A DNA stretch of 64,000 nucleotides from Mycobacterium kubicae (GCF_015689175.1 NZ_CP065047.1:186001-250000), one strand, 5' to 3'. Counted from the first letter of the stretch, positions 28,426 to 37,909 are shown. Translations and numbers: made by a program. Notes: generated from the sequence alone by a model not told the origin.

Positions 28426-29820
28426 CTAGCCGGGCTCGTCGGCTGGTATGGGGGCGACTTGTTCTGTGTCCCACGGCTCCGAACCGGGTAGCGGTTTGCC
28501 GGCGACCTCGGGGGTGAACAGCAGGGTGATCACACCGACTAGGCCGGCGCCGATCAGCATGTAAGCAGGCACCATGACATTGCCGGTGCTCGAGATCAGC
28601 GCTTGCGCGATCAGCGGAGTGGTGCCGCCGACGGCCGAGATCGAGATGTTGTAGGAGATGGCCAGGGCTCCATAGCGCACTCGAGTGGGGAACAAGGCCG
28701 GCAACGCCGACGGTGTCGTCGCGTCGAAGCACAGTTCCATGAGTCCGACCAGCAGCACGCCGAGGAAGATGAGCGGATAGATGCCGCCGAAGCGGATGAG
28801 CAGGAATGCCGGGATGGAACCGCCGATCAGCAGAGCGCAGCCCGTCCACATGACCGGTTTGACGCCGATGTGATCGGACAATTTCGCCACAAGCACCACC
28901 GTGGCCATAAGGATTGCCAAGGTGGCAACGATCATCACCATCCCGGCGACGTTGCCCACCTTCACGACCACTCTGAGGTAGGTCGGCAGGTATCCCGTCA
29001 TCATGAAATCGGCGACTTGCGAAGTCAACACCAGAGCCGCGCAGATCAGCATCGGTCGCCACTGCCAGGCGACCGTGCGCCGAAGCAGTTTCAGCCCACG
29101 CTCTCTCGACACGTCGACGGTCTGGCTGATCTGGGTGTAGGCGGGCGACTCCTCGAGCCGCAATCTCATGTAGATCGCGATCATCCCGAACGGCGCGCCC
29201 AACAGCAGGGGGATCCGCCAGCCCCACGCCAGCATGTCTTCGGGCGCAAGCCAGGCTTGCAGTCCGCTGACCAAGAACCCGGCCACTACGAACCCGACGA
29301 GGTTGCCCATCGGCAAGAACCCGACCACCATGCCGCGTTTGCGGTCCGGAGCCTGCTCGACCAGATAGGTCATCGCACCCACGTACTCGCCACCGGTCGA
29401 CAAGCCTTGAAAGACTCGGGCCACGACCAGCAGGATCGGTGCCCAGATGCCGATTTGGTGATAGGTGGGAAGCAGACCGGTCGCCGTGGTGCTCACCGTC
29501 ATCATGAGGATGGTGATGATCAGCACCCGCTTGCGCCCGATCCGGTCACCGAGCGGGCCGAAAATGAACCCGCCAAGCGGACGGACTACGAAGGCGGCCG
29601 CCAGTGAGCCGAAGGTCGCGATGAGGTGGACGGCGCTGACGCTGTTACCGGGGTAGAACACCTGGGCGATCGTGGTCGCGATATAGCCGTAGATCCCGAA
29701 GTCGTACCACTCCATGAAGTTGCCGATCGCGGTGCCCGCGATGGTTCGTGACATCACCGACCGATTGGTGTCGTCGGTCGACGTTTCAGCCACCTTCTCC
29801 GGGCCGCGTTCGCTGTTCAT
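28426..29820 (-). CDS. MFS transporter of the metabolite:H+ symporter (MHS/ProP-like) family
   Basis: A 464-residue, 12-helix transporter. MHS hallmarks: an N-terminal GNFMEWYDFGIYGY, the motif A variant GPLGDRIGRKRVL, and ARVFQGLSTGGEYVGAMTYLVEQAP. Relatives import dicarboxylates, shikimate, proline/betaine or similar acids with protons. The ATG has AAAGGATG upstream; the longer frame reaches past a strong hairpin and is not used. No adjacent catabolic gene fixes the substrate, though a lactate-oxidising flavoenzyme gene lies 600 bp upstream on the same strand. Confidence 0.9.
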   Translation of the reverse strand: MNSERGPEKVAETSTDDTNRSVMSRTIAGTAIGNFMEWYDFGIYGYIATTIAQVFYPGNSVSAVHLIATFGSLAAAFVVRPLGGFIFGPLGDRIGRKRVLIITILMMTVSTTATGLLPTYHQIGIWAPILLVVARVFQGLSTGGEYVGAMTYLVEQAPDRKRGMVVGFLPMGNLVGFVVAGFLVSGLQAWLAPEDMLAWGWRIPLLLGAPFGMIAIYMRLRLEESPAYTQISQTVDVSRERGLKLLRRTVAWQWRPMLICAALVLTSQVADFMMTGYLPTYLRVVVKVGNVAGMVMIVATLAILMATVVLVAKLSDHIGVKPVMWTGCALLIGGSIPAFLLIRFGGIYPLIFLGVLLVGLMELCFDATTPSALPALFPTRVRYGALAISYNISISAVGGTTPLIAQALISSTGNVMVPAYMLIGAGLVGVITLLFTPEVAGKPLPGSEPWDTEQVAPIPADEPG

Positions 29821-29903
29821 TGACACATCCTTTACCCGAAACTTTGCTGGCGCGAACCAACTCGTCAATGCGCCCGAGTCGGGGCGTGGCAGCTGTACGC
29901 ATG

Positions 29904-29942
29904 ACGCGCTGGTGCAGGTCGCGGTGACCTGCACCAGCGCGT
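29904..29942 (-). terminator. Perfect 17-bp hairpin downstream of the lipoprotein gene
   Basis: Two perfect 17-bp arms (left arm ACGCGCTGGTGCAGGTC) surround a 5-nt loop, starting 31 bp past the stop of the proline/glycine-rich lipoprotein gene and 83 bp upstream of the MHS transporter start. It is an intrinsic-type terminator without a T-run; as a perfect palindrome it could act in both directions. Confidence 0.7.
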
Positions 29943-29973
29943 TCAGGTAAAGGAGGAGGTGTCGGGGCGGTCG

Positions 29974-30357
29974 CTACGGGTTGGGATTCGTCCCGACGCA
30001 GATGCCCCCGGCGCAGGCACCCGCACCGCCGGGTCCGGCGGACGCCCCCGCTCCCGGCACGCCTGCGCTGGCCCCGCCAGGTCCGGCGCCTGCGCCGCCG
30101 CCGGGCACGGCCGTAGTGGCACCACCCGGACCGGCGCCACCGCCCGGCGCACCGGTTCCAGGCGCTTCCGAAGGAGCTGAGGAAGGCGGCGTCGTCGCGC
30201 TTGCCGGCGTCGTGACCGTGGTAGTGACGGTGCTCGTCGTCGTCGGGTTTTTGCTGTCCTTGTCCGAACCGCATCCTGCGGTCAAAGTACTCAGGGCAAT
30301 TGCCGCAGCGATTCCGGCGGCGGCGGTAACTCGACGGGCAACTTGGTGGTGGGGCAT
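29974..30357 (-). CDS. Gly/Pro/Ala-rich putative lipoprotein
   Basis: A 127-residue protein with an arginine-containing N-terminus, hydrophobic segment and lipobox LTAGC (Cys29), followed by a Thr/Ser-rich linker (NPTTTSTVTTTVTTPASATT) and a low-complexity Gly/Ala/Pro tail with PGG and GPGGA repeats. It ends in ACAGGICVGTNPNP, a pair of cysteines that could form a disulfide. Such proteins are common in the mycobacterial cell envelope and have no known enzymatic role. The internal ATG (MPHHQVARR) is favoured because the signal peptide then starts properly. Confidence 0.72.
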   Translation of the reverse strand: MPHHQVARRVTAAAGIAAAIALSTLTAGCGSDKDSKNPTTTSTVTTTVTTPASATTPPSSAPSEAPGTGAPGGGAGPGGATTAVPGGGAGAGPGGASAGVPGAGASAGPGGAGACAGGICVGTNPNP

Positions 30358-30436
30358 GTCAGTATCGCTCTCCTGGGTTAAGTCGATGTCCAAGAAGGCT
30401 TTTACCCATTGACCGCGAAACTCACGCGTGTCCCGC

Positions 30437-31747
30437 TCAGTCGATCCGGCGCAACAGGTCGGTGTTGAGTTCGTCGATCGCGCGAACGCCGGCGAGGGCT
30501 AACAGGAGATCCAATTCGGCGATCAGATTCTGTAGGACCTCGGTCACTCCTTGGCGGCCGGCCAACGCCAGCCCGTAAATGTGGGGTCTGCCCACCGTCA
30601 CTGCGTCAGCGCCCAAGGCAAGAGCCTTGACGATGTCAGCGCCACAGCGGATGCCGGAGTCGAAGATGATCGGTATTCGGCCGCCGACCGCAGCGGCGAC
30701 ATCTGCCAGCGCATCAGCGGCTCCGATAACCGAATCGACCTGTCGCCCACCATGATTGGAGACAATGATACCGCTGACTCCGATATCCACCGCTTGTCGG
30801 GCATCGTCGGGATGCAACAAGCCTTTCACGACGATAGGCAGCGTCGTGCGTTCTCGCAGGCCAGCAATGTCATTCCAGGTCAGCGACGGTCGTGAATACG
30901 TGTCGAGGAAGGTTTCCACGCTGGCGCGCGGGACCGGTGAGACGAGGTTGCCGAAGAACTTGCCGGGTACATTGCGCGCCATCGTCAGCAGCGTCTGTAC
31001 CGCGGCTCTCGTCACCTGAATGGGGGGCCGTTCACCGGCGGCCTTCGCCGCGGCCACCCGGTCACGCACGGATTTCATGAACTGCTCATCTGAGGTGTAT
31101 TGGGCGATACCGATCGCTTTCGTGAACGGCAGCGAGCCGAGGTTGAGGTCCTGCGGACGCCAGCCCAGCAGCGTGGTGTCGACGGTGACCACCAGAGCAT
31201 CGGCCGAAATCGCTTCCGCCCGACGGATGAAGCTGTCCACCACGGCGTCGTTGGTGGACCAGTACAACTGGAACCAACGCGGCGCCTTGGCGGCCACCCG
31301 GTCCATCTCGGCGGCGGTCTCCTCCATGGCTGCCGACCCTTGGTTGGAGAAGATGTAAGGGACCCCGACAGCCGCTGCGGCGGCGCCGATTTCGACGTCG
31401 GCTCGAGCGTGCACCAGTCCGGCGGCCCCGACTGGCGCCACCAGAAGGGGGGCGGGCAGTCGCCGGCCGAACAGGTCGACCGAAAGGTCTCGCTGTGAGC
31501 AGTCCCGCAGCATGCGGGGCACGATCGCCCATCGGTCCAGCGCGGCACGATTGTTCGTCATGCCGGCACCTTCGCCGGCGCCACCGGCGACATAGGCCCA
31601 CGCTTGCTTGGACATCTTGGCTTTCGCGGCTCGCTCCAGCGCCCCGAAATTCGTCGGCACCGGAGGTGTTTGGCCGAATACGCCATTGCGGTAGATCGTT
31701 TCTTGGCGTTGCCGTCCAGGCTGCGCACCGGGTGTTGTCATTGCCAT
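30437..31747 (-). CDS. FMN-dependent alpha-hydroxy-acid oxidase, lactate 2-monooxygenase-like
   Basis: A 436-residue TIM-barrel flavoenzyme. Active-site landmarks include FQLYWSTNDAVVDSFIRRAE, VTVDTTLLGWRPQDLNLG, the catalytic SNHGGRQVD (His general base, Arg substrate binding) and FDSGIRCGADIVKALALGADAV for FMN phosphate. The GWRPxDL segment and a long loop 4 (about residues 205-265) resemble lactate 2-monooxygenase of Mycolicibacterium more than membrane L-lactate dehydrogenases. Likely reaction: oxidation of L-lactate or a related 2-hydroxy acid in the cytosol. ATG with a downstream alternative two codons in. Confidence 0.87.
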   Translation of the reverse strand: MAMTTPGAQPGRQRQETIYRNGVFGQTPPVPTNFGALERAAKAKMSKQAWAYVAGGAGEGAGMTNNRAALDRWAIVPRMLRDCSQRDLSVDLFGRRLPAPLLVAPVGAAGLVHARADVEIGAAAAAVGVPYIFSNQGSAAMEETAAEMDRVAAKAPRWFQLYWSTNDAVVDSFIRRAEAISADALVVTVDTTLLGWRPQDLNLGSLPFTKAIGIAQYTSDEQFMKSVRDRVAAAKAAGERPPIQVTRAAVQTLLTMARNVPGKFFGNLVSPVPRASVETFLDTYSRPSLTWNDIAGLRERTTLPIVVKGLLHPDDARQAVDIGVSGIIVSNHGGRQVDSVIGAADALADVAAAVGGRIPIIFDSGIRCGADIVKALALGADAVTVGRPHIYGLALAGRQGVTEVLQNLIAELDLLLALAGVRAIDELNTDLLRRID

Positions 31748-31820
31748 CCATTCCGTCGGCGTGTGTCACCGCTTGCAGGCCACGCTAATACGCCCGGGTG
31801 CGGGTCCCCTGCGGGCAGGC

Positions 31821-32570
31821 TCAGCGTTGTGGCGCGCAGATGATCGCCAGTGCGTCGTTCTTGGCGATCACCCCCGCCGCCCCGATGCGCCGATGTAATT
31901 CATCGCGGAGTCGCACTCGTTCGTCGGTCGGCAACAGCAAATGGTTCGAGTAGGTGAACACCATGTCCAGCCATTGATCTGCCGAGAAACGCAACCGCTG
32001 TGTATAGCTGCGCCGCTCGGTGGTGAAGCCGGATTCTGCGATGACACCGGCGAGTTCGTCCTCGGCGTGAACGCTCGGTCGGGCAGTGGCGTCCAGGAAG
32101 GCTGCGTAGCTTTCGTCGAGTTCCGCCTGGGACGGTGTGATCGGAGTGATCCGGTTCCAGACCAGCGCGAGCCGGCCCTCCGGTCGCAGCAGACCGGCGA
32201 TCTTCGTCAGCGCGGAGCGGGGCTCGACCCAGTGAAACGACTGAGCGAACACGACCAAATCGAAGGTTCTGCCTGCGGGATCCCAATCTTGGAAGCCGGA
32301 CCGTTCGATGGTGATGCCCTTGCCGGCGGCGACGCGAGCCATCCGTTCGTCGGGCTCTACGCCCAAGACATCGGCTCCCGCCTCGACCAATTGTGCTGAT
32401 GCGATGCCGGTTCCGGCGCCGACATCGAGCACCGTCGTTCCTGGTTTGGAGATCAGATCGGCGATCAAGGCACCCGGGTAGCGGGGCCGATGTCGGTCGT
32501 ATGCTTCGGCCGCCGCACCGAACGACTCGGCGCGGCGGCGGTCGGCGTGGACAGCGACGTCGTCGGTCAC
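31821..32570 (-). CDS. Class I SAM methyltransferase (methyltransferase type 11)
   Basis: A 249-residue protein with GAAAEAYDRHRPRYP at the N-terminus, motif I VLDVGAGTGIASAQL, GVEPDERM for the ribose-binding acid and FDLVVFAQSFHWVEP. This set matches the common actinobacterial family annotated as type 11 or ubiquinone/menaquinone-like methyltransferases. I chose the GTG start just after the upstream gene's stop (5-bp gap), so it is the second gene of a two-gene unit with the radical SAM protein. Substrate unknown. Confidence 0.83.
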   Translation of the reverse strand: MTDDVAVHADRRRAESFGAAAEAYDRHRPRYPGALIADLISKPGTTVLDVGAGTGIASAQLVEAGADVLGVEPDERMARVAAGKGITIERSGFQDWDPAGRTFDLVVFAQSFHWVEPRSALTKIAGLLRPEGRLALVWNRITPITPSQAELDESYAAFLDATARPSVHAEDELAGVIAESGFTTERRSYTQRLRFSADQWLDMVFTYSNHLLLPTDERVRLRDELHRRIGAAGVIAKNDALAIICAPQR

Positions 32571-32575
32571 GGGGT

Positions 32576-33697
32576 TCAGGTCCAATACAGTGTGCGGGCG
32601 GCGGGCAGTGTCGCGGCCAATTCGGCCTCGAACCAGTCGCGCAGCTGCGACATCGTGTCTTTCGGATACACGTATTTCGCCGAGCCGAACTTGCCATACT
32701 TGCGGGTGCGGGCGGACTCGTCCATTTCGAGCTTGGTACGCGGATACCAGCCGAGCAGCACGTCCTTGCTGGTCGCGGTGAAGCGATGCGTGATGCACTC
32801 GACGGTGAGATCGACGTCGGCAATGTCGGCCAATGCCGTGGCAACGTCGCGCAGCAGCGCCCCGTAACCCTCCCGCCAGCCGGGAATAGGCATGATCGGG
32901 GCGATGGTCAGACCGACGCGGTAACCCGACAGCGCCAGCGCGCGCAACGCCGCAACCCGTTGCGGCAGGCGCGCGGTACCACCTTCGAAGCGAGTGGCGA
33001 TCTCGTTGGCGTTCACCGAAACTCGCACCCGGGTGCGGTCGCCGTGGGGTAGGCCAAGCAGCGGCGCGACATCGTCGAACTTCGTGGTGAACCGCAGCCC
33101 GACCGGCGCGGTCCAGTCATGGGTACCCACGTGCGCGATGGTCGCAGACAACGAGCCGGTCAGATGCTCTAGCGCCAGCGGATCGGTGTAGCACGAAGCT
33201 TCGAACGTCGTTCCCTCGTCGGCCCGCTCGGCCGAGGCCGAGGTGATGGTTCCGCGACCGACGTAACCCTCCATCTCAGCCAGAATGTCGGGCAGGTTCG
33301 CGTATACGCGGGTGATCGGCGGGCCCGAAAGGGAGCCGGCGAGGTAGCAGTATTGACAGTGCGCGGGGCAACCTTCCGCTAGGTCGATACGCCAGTCCGC
33401 GCTCGGCGGGATCGGCTGCAACCGGCGCTTGCTGGGCGGCGCGACGACGACCGCGAGCGTGCGCTTGGCCAGGGCGTAAGCGGCCCGGTCGTTTTCGGCG
33501 CGCATGGGGGGCAGTCGATCGCCCGCCAACACTTGAATATCAGCAACGCCCGCGGCTTCGCACCGCTGCACGATGTTGCCGCCGTGCGGCGTCTGGGATG
33601 CCGATTTCGTCACCAACACGCGCAATGGCGTCCACAGCGTGGGCCGGTCAGTTGTGGGAAAAGCCACCGGAGTCGAACCGGCTAACGTCGTTGTCAT
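32576..33697 (-). CDS. Radical SAM protein of the spore photoproduct lyase family
   Basis: A 373-residue radical SAM enzyme. The [4Fe-4S] motif is EGCPAHCQYCYL (Cys110, Cys114, Cys117), and FEASCYTDPLALEHLTG places Cys169 where spore photoproduct lyase has its essential hydrogen-donor cysteine. The C-terminus (RTRKYGKFGSAKYVYPKD…ARTLYWT) also follows the Bacillus SplB end as I remember it. SPL repairs the thymine dimer formed in spore DNA by UV; mycobacteria are not accepted spore formers, so a repair role in dormant cells or another substrate are both open. A methyltransferase gene follows 5 bp after. Confidence 0.82.
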   Translation of the reverse strand: MTTTLAGSTPVAFPTTDRPTLWTPLRVLVTKSASQTPHGGNIVQRCEAAGVADIQVLAGDRLPPMRAENDRAAYALAKRTLAVVVAPPSKRRLQPIPPSADWRIDLAEGCPAHCQYCYLAGSLSGPPITRVYANLPDILAEMEGYVGRGTITSASAERADEGTTFEASCYTDPLALEHLTGSLSATIAHVGTHDWTAPVGLRFTTKFDDVAPLLGLPHGDRTRVRVSVNANEIATRFEGGTARLPQRVAALRALALSGYRVGLTIAPIMPIPGWREGYGALLRDVATALADIADVDLTVECITHRFTATSKDVLLGWYPRTKLEMDESARTRKYGKFGSAKYVYPKDTMSQLRDWFEAELAATLPAARTLYWT

Positions 33698-33871
33698 TGT
33701 TTAGTCCAACCACCCGCGTAGTGGCCGAATTCCGCACTGCACACCCCGGCGATGTGAGTAATGCGACTGCGCGGCCTCGGAGTAACTGCTACACGGGCCA
33801 GCCGCGCGCCTAAGTCTCGGGGCTGAGCTGCTCAGTGTGCACAATGCCCGCCGAAGTGTTAGGCAGGGAAT

Positions 33872-34294
33872 ATGGCCGACCAAATCGAGATGAGCCCCAC
33901 GGACTGGGTGCGGAAGCAGACCGAACGAATCCTGGAGCAAGGCACGACCGACGGCGTCGAGGTGTTCGACCGGCCCGTCGTCTTGTTGACCATGACCGGC
34001 GCCAAAACCGGCAAGAAGCGCTACGTGCCGTTGATGCGAGTCGAACAGGACGGTCGGTATGCCATCGTCGCGTCCAAAGGCGGCGCCCCAGAACACCCGG
34101 CTTGGTACAACAACCTGAAAGCGAACCCCGCGGTGACGCTGCAAGACGGGGAGAAGGTCGTTGAGCTCACGGCACGCGAGGTCGAGGGCGACGAACGCGA
34201 ACAGTGGTGGCAGCGCGCGGTCGAGGCCTATCCTCCCTACGCCGAATACCAGACCAAAACGTCCCGGCAGATCCCGGTATTCGTCCTCGAGTGA
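33872..34294 (+). CDS. Ddn-type deazaflavin (F420)-dependent nitroreductase-family protein
   Basis: A 140-residue split-barrel protein with the family pattern [41 protein letters not shown] and a C-terminal RQIPVFVLE. This is the Ddn/Rv1558/Rv3178-like family of mycobacterial F420-binding proteins, which reduce quinones and activate nitroimidazole prodrugs. Ribosome binding site AGGGAAT is close to the ATG. The gene stands alone, divergent from the radical SAM gene. Confidence 0.9.
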   Translation: MADQIEMSPTDWVRKQTERILEQGTTDGVEVFDRPVVLLTMTGAKTGKKRYVPLMRVEQDGRYAIVASKGGAPEHPAWYNNLKANPAVTLQDGEKVVELTAREVEGDEREQWWQRAVEAYPPYAEYQTKTSRQIPVFVLE

Positions 34295-34531
34295 GGAAGA
34301 TGAGTGTGACGGTGCCGTCTTCGCGCCTCTCGGCAAGTGGTCGCTCGAAGCGACAGTTCTGAGGTGGTACCCGGGGGAACGTCCGACACCGTCGCCGAAG
34401 TCAACTAAGGCAGTGGTCCGGATATTCCACCGGTGGTTGGGGTGACTGCCGGAGGTGGCCGTCACACCCGTGCCGTCGATGTTGCCCGTCTTCGCCCAAA
34501 CCGGTCCTGGACCTTTGACCGGCGGCGGCGC

Positions 34532-35272
34532 TTAGTGAGTGCCCTTGATCGAGTTGGCGGTGAAGTCCGCGGCTTGATCGGTCATCCCATTGAATCGGTA
34601 GGAACTGTGGGCGCTGCGATTGAAGCCGGAAGAGGCGCAGACCGGATCGTCGGGCGCGCACAAGTCGATCGTCTTGCTGGTGTACAGATGCCCGATGACA
34701 ATCGGTGGAGCATTGCGGTCGACGAGGTCCATGAAGCCGTTCGAGGGTTTGCCGAACAAGGTGACGGCGGCTACGTGGTTGGCCGCACTGGGCGGCAACG
34801 GCCCGCTGATTCCCGGAGGGAGCGCATACCCCGGCGGAATGCTGTCGGTGGTGATGTACGCCGCGATCGCAGCTCCCTGGGAGTAGCCGCCCAGGACCAC
34901 CTTGGTGTTCGGACACGTGTTGGTGATGTCGAGAACTTTGTTCCCTGCATCGACCACTCCGTCACTTGCTCGGGAGAAGTCAAGCGATGCAGGGTAATCG
35001 ACCGGATACACCTCGACCGATTTGTTCGGCAGCCGAGCCGTGAGAGCGTCGATGAACGCTTGCCCAGTCGCTCCGGGACCGGGCGGTTCGAACGTGCCGC
35101 GGGCAAACACCACTTCGACGTCGGGGCAGTTGTCGCCGTCCGCAGCCCAGCTGACGGCCGGCGCTGTGATCATCGACGCCAACACCACTACCACCGCGGC
35201 CACCCAGCTGGCAATCGCACTCAGTTTGCTGGTCCGGCGCGTACAGCCGCTCGGCGGTGGGGTGGGCTTCAC
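34532..35272 (-). CDS. Secreted cutinase-family esterase
   Basis: A 246-residue protein with a basic N-terminus, hydrophobic signal segment and a likely cleavage near AVSWAADGDNC. The cutinase triad is visible: GGYSQGAAI (Ser), CAPDDPVC (Asp within the conserved disulfide loop) and RSAHSSY (His). FARGTFEPPGPG is the oxyanion region. Mycobacterial cutinase-like proteins hydrolyse lipids and esters at the cell surface. The nucleophile elbow GYSQG is canonical, so the enzyme should be active. Confidence 0.93.
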   Translation of the reverse strand: MKPTPPPSGCTRRTSKLSAIASWVAAVVVVLASMITAPAVSWAADGDNCPDVEVVFARGTFEPPGPGATGQAFIDALTARLPNKSVEVYPVDYPASLDFSRASDGVVDAGNKVLDITNTCPNTKVVLGGYSQGAAIAAYITTDSIPPGYALPPGISGPLPPSAANHVAAVTLFGKPSNGFMDLVDRNAPPIVIGHLYTSKTIDLCAPDDPVCASSGFNRSAHSSYRFNGMTDQAADFTANSIKGTH

Positions 35273-35423
35273 TTGACTTCCTTCTGGTCTCTGCGACTTC
35301 TGCGGTACTGAACAGGCCCATCAGCTGGGCTGCTGGAAAAACAATACTGTTCGGCCCGCCGCATGCTTGTCCCCAGTGACGTAGCTCTCGTTCGGCACCT
35401 GTTGCTTACCGGAGAATGCAGGG

Positions 35424-36389
35424 GTGGCCATCAAGAAGACCGACGAGGTGCTGCGGATCGGCGCGTTCGAGCCAACGTTCGACCGGGAACTCACCGCGCG
35501 CTACGACCTTCCCACGCTTCCCGACGGTCCAAAGCGATCCGAGTTCCTGAGTTCACGCGGGGCCAAGGTGCGAGTCGTGTTGACCTCGGGTGGTCCGGGC
35601 GTCGACGCGGACACGATCGCTTCGCTGCCCAATCTGGAGGCGATCGTCAACAACGGTGCCGGTGTGGACGCAATCGATCTGGCCGCGGCGAAGCGCCGCG
35701 GTATCGGGGTGAGCAATACGCCCGACGTGTTGTCCGACACGGTCGCCGACACGGCTTTGGGACTGATCCTGATGACCCTGCGCCGGTTCGGCGTCGCCGA
35801 CCGCTACGTGCGCGCCGGCCGCTGGGGACGCGACGGGCAATTCCCGTACGCGAGGGACGTCAGCGGACTTCAAGTCGGAATTCTGGGTCTGGGTCGAATC
35901 GGTTCAGCCATTGCAACCCGGCTACTGGGATTCGACTGCGCCGTCGCGTATCACAACCGTCACCGCATCGACGGATCGCCATTTCGTTACGCGCAGTCGC
36001 CGGTGGAACTCGCGGAGTCGGTCGACATCCTGGTCGTCGCCACCACCGGTGACCGCACGACCCGCCACCTGGTCGACCGGGCCGTGCTCGAGGCACTGGG
36101 ACCCGAGGGGTACCTGATCAACATTGCGCGCGGCAGTGTCGTCGACCAGGACGCGTTGGTGGAACTGGTGGCGGGCGGCGGGCTGGCTGGTGCCGGTTTG
36201 GACGTCTTCGCCGACGAGCCGAATGTCCCCGAAGCGCTGCTCGAACTCGACAACGTCGTCTTGTTCCCGCACATCGGCAGTGCGACGGCCCGCACCCGCA
36301 AGGCGATGGCGATGCTTGCCATCCGCAACCTGGACACGTTCCTCAGTACGGGTGACTTGGTGACACCGGTGTTGCGCCCGCGGAGGTGA
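35424..36389 (+). CDS. D-isomer-specific 2-hydroxyacid dehydrogenase
   Basis: A 321-residue NAD(P)-dependent dehydrogenase. GILGLGRIGSAIATRL is the nucleotide-binding glycine motif (about residue 150), LINIARGSVVDQDALVE holds the conserved Arg, ADEPNVPEALLELDNVVLFPHIGSAT supplies the catalytic Glu and His. It resembles glyoxylate/hydroxypyruvate reductases. GTG start with GGAG upstream. The esterase gene follows on the same strand after about 110 bp. Physiological substrate unknown. Confidence 0.9.
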   Translation: MAIKKTDEVLRIGAFEPTFDRELTARYDLPTLPDGPKRSEFLSSRGAKVRVVLTSGGPGVDADTIASLPNLEAIVNNGAGVDAIDLAAAKRRGIGVSNTPDVLSDTVADTALGLILMTLRRFGVADRYVRAGRWGRDGQFPYARDVSGLQVGILGLGRIGSAIATRLLGFDCAVAYHNRHRIDGSPFRYAQSPVELAESVDILVVATTGDRTTRHLVDRAVLEALGPEGYLINIARGSVVDQDALVELVAGGGLAGAGLDVFADEPNVPEALLELDNVVLFPHIGSATARTRKAMAMLAIRNLDTFLSTGDLVTPVLRPRR

Positions 36390-36500
36390 GCGCATCGCTG
36401 ACGCGGACCCGATAATCTGCGCAACCCGTTGACGCTTCCCGACCTGGACTTACGGGTACTACAGACCGGTGCATCGAGCCCATTCGTCGAGGTTGCCTGC

Positions 36501-37790
36501 GTGATCGACCACGCCTGGCAGGCCTCGCTGATGGGCGGTTGGATCCTCACCGCCGTGCAACTGCTCGCCGCGGCAGCGCTGCTGTATGCGATCGGCTGGC
36601 GGCGGCGGCGCTGGCGAACCATGTGGGTACCGCTGTCGGTGGTGGTCGGGGCGCTCACCGCAACGCTGGCGTACTGGTATTTCAGCACGCTCGGTATCGC
36701 CAGTGAGCCGGCGCCATGGCAAATGTGGTTGTGGGTGGCGCTCGTCGGGGTGGCCACTGCGGTCGCGATCACCGGATGGCGAAGCGCGGGCTGGTGGCGG
36801 CGCAACGTGTCCGTCTTCGCGGCCTCGTTCTGCATGCTCAGCATGGGGTTGACGATCAACGCGTGGCTGGGGTACTTCCCGACGGTTGACACCGCGTGGA
36901 GCCAGCTGACCAACCGGCCGCTGCCCAATCAGGTCGACCCGCAAACCGTCCAGTCCCTGAAGCACAGAGCCATCGCGCCGCGCAGGGGAGTGGTGGTGCC
37001 GGTGGACACGGGCGACCGCGGATCCGGGTTCAAGCACCGTCAAGAGTGGGTCTACCTGCCGCCCGCCTGGTTCGCCAGCACGCCTGCACCACGGCTGCCC
37101 GCCGTCCTGATGATCGGCGGTGAATTCAACACCCCGGCCGACTGGGCGCGCGCCGGCGACGCGGTCACCGCCCTCGACGCGTTCGCTGCTGCACATGCCG
37201 GCGTCGCCCCCGTGGCCGTCTTCGCCGACGCCACCGGCGGTTTCACCGTCGACACCGAGTGCGTGAACGGGCCCCGCGGAAACGCGGCCGACCACTTGAC
37301 CGCTGATGTGATTCCCGAGGTCAGCCGCCAATTCGGGCTGGGCGACCAGGCCAGCTGGGGCATTGTCGGGTTTTCCTCCGGAGGCACCTGCGCGGTCGAC
37401 TTCGCGGTGATGCATCCCGGCACGATCAGCGCCTTCGTGGACATCGGTGGCGATATCGGTCCGAATGCCGGTACCCGGGCTCAGACGATCGACCGGCTTT
37501 ACGGCGGCGACGCTGCGGCGTGGTCATGGTTCGACCCCAGCACAGCGATCGCCCGCCACGGCCCCTATAACAACCTCTCTGGCATGTTCGCGGTGCCAGG
37601 AGCGGCGGTCGGACAAGCCGCGGCTGAGTCATTGTGCGCACTGGGCACAGCCAACGGCATCTCGTGTCAGGTCGTGGCGCTCCCGGGTAAGCACGACTGG
37701 CCCTCGGCCGCCCACGCCTTCGCCGCGACGCTGCCCTGGCTTGCCGATCGGCTCGGCACCCCACCGCTGACCAGCGCCGTGGCGCAGTGA
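36501..37790 (+). CDS. Membrane-anchored esterase of the antigen-85-like (PF00756) type
   Basis: About 429 residues: four transmembrane helices in the first 125 residues, then an extracytoplasmic alpha/beta hydrolase domain. The nucleophile elbow is GFSSGGTCA (Ser near residue 295) and the histidine is in PGKHDWPSAAHAF near the C-terminus. Several mycobacterial proteins pair such an N-terminal helix bundle with an esterase domain; they act on envelope lipids. I favour the GTG start with GAGG upstream; a TTG 72 bp earlier lacks a ribosome binding site. Confidence 0.82.
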   Translation: MIDHAWQASLMGGWILTAVQLLAAAALLYAIGWRRRRWRTMWVPLSVVVGALTATLAYWYFSTLGIASEPAPWQMWLWVALVGVATAVAITGWRSAGWWRRNVSVFAASFCMLSMGLTINAWLGYFPTVDTAWSQLTNRPLPNQVDPQTVQSLKHRAIAPRRGVVVPVDTGDRGSGFKHRQEWVYLPPAWFASTPAPRLPAVLMIGGEFNTPADWARAGDAVTALDAFAAAHAGVAPVAVFADATGGFTVDTECVNGPRGNAADHLTADVIPEVSRQFGLGDQASWGIVGFSSGGTCAVDFAVMHPGTISAFVDIGGDIGPNAGTRAQTIDRLYGGDAAAWSWFDPSTAIARHGPYNNLSGMFAVPGAAVGQAAAESLCALGTANGISCQVVALPGKHDWPSAAHAFAATLPWLADRLGTPPLTSAVAQ

Positions 37791-37812
37791 TCGGCGAGGC
37801 GATCGCAAAGCT

Positions 37813-37838
37813 GTTTACCACCGCAGCCCTTCGGGTAA
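37813..37838 (+). promoter_or_regulatory. SigF-like promoter (GTTT-N16-GGGTAA)
   Basis: GTTT (37813-37816) and GGGTAA (37833-37838) are separated by 16 bp, matching the mycobacterial SigF consensus GTTT-N15-17-GGGTA. It lies about 70 bp before the exported DUF5666-like gene and just after the esterase stop. Confidence 0.55.
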
Positions 37839-37909
37839 CACCGTTTGCAACGACCTGATTCGGTAGGCGCCAAAATTCGCCGGCGGCTTACCGCAGGAAG
37901 AAGGACAAT

